A stretch of DNA of 64,000 nucleotides from assembly GCA_046313435.1 (NCBI GenBank), contig JBKBYG010000003.1, forward strand, positions 1 to 64,000. The letters run 5' to 3'. This DNA comes from JBKBYG01 sp046313435 (GTDB taxonomy: Bacteria; Pseudomonadota; Alphaproteobacteria; Rickettsiales; Arcanibacteraceae). The translations under genes and the position numbers were made by a program. The notes below the pieces were generated by a model. It was not told the DNA's origin and searched no databases. It saw nothing but the letters and a program-made list of their open reading frames with translations. The stretch's first letter is position 1. Every line of letters starts with the position of its first letter. Shown one piece after another: positions 60,883 through 64,000 of this stretch.

Positions 60883-63567
60883 ATGACTATATCTACATAC
60901 GAATCATTTGAATATACACTCAAATTATTAAAAGCAAAATATTCTTATCAATATAATAAAATATATAGAATTTTATTGCAAGATAACCCAGAAGAATTCG
61001 AAGAATTCTATGAAACAGACCAATCTGAAGAATATAAAGCATATTTAGACAATTATAGAAAAATATATCTATATAAAGCTAAAACTCTTTCAATTTTAGC
61101 CAAAGCTAGTAAACAAAATTGGGAAAACTTAATAGAAGAATTTATTCAAAATGAGCTTGAATTAGATATTTTTTTTCAAACTAAAATAACATATGAGGCT
61201 AATGAATTCTATCCAAATAATGAATTTAAACAAAAACTTCATAAAGAAAGCAGAATTAAAGAATGGAGAAAAAAGAAAAGTCAAGAATGGGATTACGCTA
61301 TAAAATATAGAAAAGCTTCAGCGCAAGACAAAATTAAAATAGAAGAAGAATATTCTAAGCGTATATTAAGTTTTACAAACAATAAAAATTCTACATTTTT
61401 AGAAAATGAATTCAATCTTCACAAATTATTAGATTTGACAAAATATCCTTTTATTCAAGGTGAAAATGAGGCTAAACTTTTTACCCCTGCCCAACTTAAT
61501 ACTTATAATAAATCATATTATTTTACTAAGGAAATTAAAGTTAAATATCTATTCGGTATTAACGATTCTGACACTCAGAAACGTAACATAAAAAAATCTA
61601 ATACACTTATTACTAATTTGAAGAATTGGATTTTAGGAATTAATACTGGACCTGAGTCGCAAAAAATAAAACCTCCTTCTGAAAGACTAACTACACTTGC
61701 AAAATTACATCATACTAAAATCAATCATTTATTAGATGATAACTCATATATATTGCTAAAAGCTGGTATAATTAGCTTAGAAGAAATGATAAATCATTTT
61801 AATGACAGATTACACAATGAAAATGATTTAACTACTCAGCAATTAATACTGGAAATACTAAACAATAAGTTAGAATCATTAAACCCAGAACAAAAAGCAC
61901 AAGCTGTAATTATACTTTACTCAATGAACCAAACTCAATTAGCTTCAACATTAGTTGATGATATTGATATAAATGCACAAGATGTTTTTGGTAGAACGGC
62001 ACTAATGATGTGTGTAAAATCAGAGAATATTGAAGCTATTAAATTATTGTTAAGTAAAAATGCTAATGTAAACTTAGCTGATAACTATGGAGATACTGCT
62101 TTAATGCATGCTGCTGAGAGTGGCAACATCGATACATTAGAATTACTGATTGATAAGGGTGCAGAGCTCAAAACTGTGAATAAGTGCGCACACTCAGTTT
62201 TGCATAGCGCAGTAAAATCTCAAAATATTGAATGTGTAAAATTTTTATTTGAAAAAGGATATTCTTTTGATGTCGCAGAAAATAATTTTTCTGAAGTAAT
62301 TGATGAAGTTTTAGCAAGCGCTGTTTTTATTGCAAGCTCTTATAAAAATTCTGAAATAATCGAGTTTTTAATTTCTAAACTTAATGATGTAGAAACAAAA
62401 AATACTCTTTTAGGCAACGCTTTATCGCATGCTGTATTAACTAAAGACAAAGATTTATTAATGTTATTGCTTAATAATGGAGCTGATATAAATGCAGTTA
62501 ATAAGTACAAAGTTACAGCATTAATGAGAGCTATAGAAGGCAAGCGATTTGAGATAGCAAAATTGCTTATAGATAATGGGGCTAACCTTAATATCCATGA
62601 TGATATTTATCACGATACTGCATTAATGCTTAGCTGTAAAAAAGGAGATAAAAAAGCAGTAGAACTTTTACTTAAGCATGGCGCTGATATTCGCATTCAA
62701 AGTAGATATGGTGAAACAGCTTTATCTTATGCATTCAAAGGAAATCATACTGAGATAGTTATGATGATACTGAAACACACAAAAGATAAAAATATTAATC
62801 TTGGACTTGAAAATTTATTCTCTGCTTATAGAAAAGGTGATAAATCAGTAAAGCAGTTAGTAATTGAACAATTAAGTTTGTCTTTAAAAGAGGCATGCAT
62901 CAAGGCTTTCAACAAATTCTACATTACTCCTATTGTAATATTTTCTGATAAACTAGTGCCTTTCTTATCATGTAAGTCTTGGCAGGGATTTGTAAAGCTT
63001 GTTAAGCCTTTAGATTCAATATTTATTCAACCTTTAAGAGCAGATTTAAATGAGGCACTCAATTCAGCACTTTTACCATCTCGAACAATACATGTTATGC
63101 AGGATATAATTAAAAGCTTCACAAAATTCGCTACTCCAGTAATAGTTTTAACTGCTGTTATAAAAGGGTTATTTACTTTTGGACGCGATCTTAACCGAGG
63201 GGATAGTTTTAAAAGCAGCCTCAAAGATGGAATTTTTGAGTTTGGTAAAACTCTATTACAAGGATCATTGGTGGCTTTCGCGGGAGCACTCGGCGTAATG
63301 ATGGGTGACAATCCATTGATACTTGGATTAACATTATTATATCCTTTAGGAATATCGCAAGCTCTCTCGGCAACTGGGGCTTTGCTAGCAATTTCCAATG
63401 GAATATTCGGTAAAGTTTTAGCTGAAAGAGCAATTCCATGCGCAACGGCTGCAGTTACAATGCATGGAGTTACATGTATGATAAATAAAACTAAAGAAAT
63501 TGTTGGACCTTATACAGAAAAATTATTTTCTGCAACTGCGAAGAAAGTTGGCTTAGCTCGAGAGTAG
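60883..63567 (+). CDS. Ankyrin repeat protein with the shared module and GPYT motif
   Basis: This is the largest family member with the full module, at 894 residues. Residues 1-350 are charged, helical and not recognised. From about 350 to 640 there are eight or so good ankyrin repeats (GRTALMMCVKSENIEAIKLL, GDTALMHAAESGNIDTLELL, VTALMRAIEGKRFEIAKLLI, GETALSYAFKGNHTEIVMMI). The module follows: SWQGFVKL, MQDIIKSFTKFATPVIV, a hydrophobic region richer in Leu than in its relatives, and IVGPYTEKL near the end. It is probably co-transcribed with the gene before it. A protein-binding effector with a membrane-associating tail is plausible. Confidence 0.85.
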   Translation: MTISTYESFEYTLKLLKAKYSYQYNKIYRILLQDNPEEFEEFYETDQSEEYKAYLDNYRKIYLYKAKTLSILAKASKQNWENLIEEFIQNELELDIFFQTKITYEANEFYPNNEFKQKLHKESRIKEWRKKKSQEWDYAIKYRKASAQDKIKIEEEYSKRILSFTNNKNSTFLENEFNLHKLLDLTKYPFIQGENEAKLFTPAQLNTYNKSYYFTKEIKVKYLFGINDSDTQKRNIKKSNTLITNLKNWILGINTGPESQKIKPPSERLTTLAKLHHTKINHLLDDNSYILLKAGIISLEEMINHFNDRLHNENDLTTQQLILEILNNKLESLNPEQKAQAVIILYSMNQTQLASTLVDDIDINAQDVFGRTALMMCVKSENIEAIKLLLSKNANVNLADNYGDTALMHAAESGNIDTLELLIDKGAELKTVNKCAHSVLHSAVKSQNIECVKFLFEKGYSFDVAENNFSEVIDEVLASAVFIASSYKNSEIIEFLISKLNDVETKNTLLGNALSHAVLTKDKDLLMLLLNNGADINAVNKYKVTALMRAIEGKRFEIAKLLIDNGANLNIHDDIYHDTALMLSCKKGDKKAVELLLKHGADIRIQSRYGETALSYAFKGNHTEIVMMILKHTKDKNINLGLENLFSAYRKGDKSVKQLVIEQLSLSLKEACIKAFNKFYITPIVIFSDKLVPFLSCKSWQGFVKLVKPLDSIFIQPLRADLNEALNSALLPSRTIHVMQDIIKSFTKFATPVIVLTAVIKGLFTFGRDLNRGDSFKSSLKDGIFEFGKTLLQGSLVAFAGALGVMMGDNPLILGLTLLYPLGISQALSATGALLAISNGIFGKVLAERAIPCATAAVTMHGVTCMINKTKEIVGPYTEKLFSATAKKVGLARE

Positions 63568-63594
63568 TTTTTATTATCTCAGGCGTATATTTTT

Positions 63595-63633
63595 AAGGCT
63601 GCTAACTATCTTTTTGATGAGATTAGCAGCCTT
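63595..63633. terminator. Hairpin between convergent family members
   Basis: AAGGCTGCTAA (63595-63605) pairs with TTAGCAGCCTT (63623-63633) across an 17-base spacer that can pair in part. It lies between the ends of the 60883 gene and the edge gene. T-runs are weak on both sides. Confidence 0.55.
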
Positions 63634-63652
63634 TATGTTGAAATCTTATAAT

Positions 63653-64000
63653 TTATTGTCTACCTAGTCCAGTAGTAATACGGTTAGCTAAATTTTTAGT
63701 ATGAGGGCCAACAACTTCTACAAATTTCTTTGCTCCGTATAATGCTGTGCATCCTGCAATAAATGGTGCTATAGTTCCTCCAATTACGGCTGCTCCTGCT
63801 GCTATACTTGCTGTTACTACTGCCCCTTCTGCTATTGTTTTACTAAACTCATAGCCAGCATCCTTTATTGTTGCCCTATATCCTTTGTGATCTCGTATAT
63901 CTTTATATATGGTCCATGATGCTTTTACTGTAGCCAATCCGAGTATTACGGGTACTGATGATTTAATGACATCCTGAGTTACAATTCTTGTTTCAGCTTT
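63653..64000 (-). CDS. Shared C-terminal module of a gene running off the right edge
   Basis: The minus-strand frame is open to the window end, so only the last 115 residues are seen; the TTG at 63937 is internal. The visible part matches the family module: VTQDVIKSSVPVILGLATVKAS, an Ala/Gly-rich region (AAGAAVIGGTIAPFIAG), then VVGPHTKNL. It is slightly shorter in the hydrophobic part than its relatives. Its N-terminal domain lies outside the window. It shows that the family array continues to the right. Confidence 0.8.
   Translation of the reverse strand, partial: KAETRIVTQDVIKSSVPVILGLATVKASWTIYKDIRDHKGYRATIKDAGYEFSKTIAEGAVVTASIAAGAAVIGGTIAPFIAGCTALYGAKKFVEVVGPHTKNLANRITTGLGRQ

Noticed and set aside
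63027..63445. Minus-strand frames opposite the end of the 60883 gene
   Set aside because: Antisense shadows of the family module; the plus-strand frame has clear domain homology to seven other loci.
1..64000. tRNA, rRNA and CRISPR arrays
   Set aside because: Reading the intergenic regions on both strands gave no cloverleaf-like or rRNA-like sequence and no regularly spaced direct repeats. A tRNA search program would be needed to exclude short RNA genes fully.

Overview
The window looks like a chromosomal segment of an obligate intracellular alphaproteobacterium, most probably a flagellated Rickettsiales lineage of the Midichloriaceae type (Jidaibacter- or Midichloria-like). The grounds are the very AT-rich DNA, alphaproteobacterial housekeeping genes (parC, ispA, mdh, cmk-rpsA, sppA, an Nfu-type protein), a fliL-fliM-DUF6468-motE flagellar block, and many ankyrin, Sel1 and LRR proteins of the sort intracellular bacteria use on eukaryotic hosts. 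The taxon is inference: no rRNA or other decisive marker is present. A run of about ten N near 15453 is a scaffold join.

Layout. 1-524: the 3' end of a class 3 lipase-like gene, cut by the window edge. 541-6698: a kdpABC potassium pump operon with a KdpD that stops before its kinase core, and no kdpE; a short GC-rich element lies just past the truncation. 6878-7713: an XRE regulator divergent from a small phage-like gene, with a palindromic operator-like site between them. 7809-9078: an ankyrin gene split by a frameshift. 9142-15278: Nfu, a long helical protein, parC and ispA. 15499-19730: a glycine-rich membrane protein, then motE, a DUF6468-type gene, fliM and fliL. 20030-31824: a complete chemotaxis operon (STAS, cheY, cheA, cheW, MCP, cheR, cheD, cheB, soluble MCP), an MCP remnant and another full MCP. 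31917-46014: mixed housekeeping genes (BON protein, AmpG-like permease, mdh, hsp20, cmk, rpsA, sppA, ogt) interspersed with effector-like ORFs. 46246-64000: an accessory island of large host-interaction-type proteins.

The most striking feature is a modular paralogous family. Eight loci (the split gene at 7809-9078, and those at 49212, 52036, 55542, 57808, 59526, 60883 and 63653) carry very different N-terminal parts: canonical ankyrins, degenerate ankyrin-like helices, Sel1 repeats or unknown sequence. All are joined to one conserved C-terminal module of about 170-210 residues. The module has a W-x2-[FLI] block, then a signature like TQ-x2-AK-x-F-[VI]-[KR]-[ST]-S-x-P, then a long Ala/Gly-rich hydrophobic stretch; three members end with a GP-[FYH]-T motif. 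Two members are close relatives in inverted orientation with similar DNA. The arrangement suggests interchangeable recognition repeats on a common membrane-associating or secreted tail. Beside them lies an LRR protein with a C-terminal F-box-like motif and a basic nuclear-localisation-like tail, a plausible ubiquitin-hijacking effector.

Together the genes suggest a bacterium that swims and senses chemical gradients at some stage, imports potassium with high affinity, and probably deploys many repeat-domain proteins against a eukaryotic host. All functions are inferred from motifs read by eye; no database search was run.
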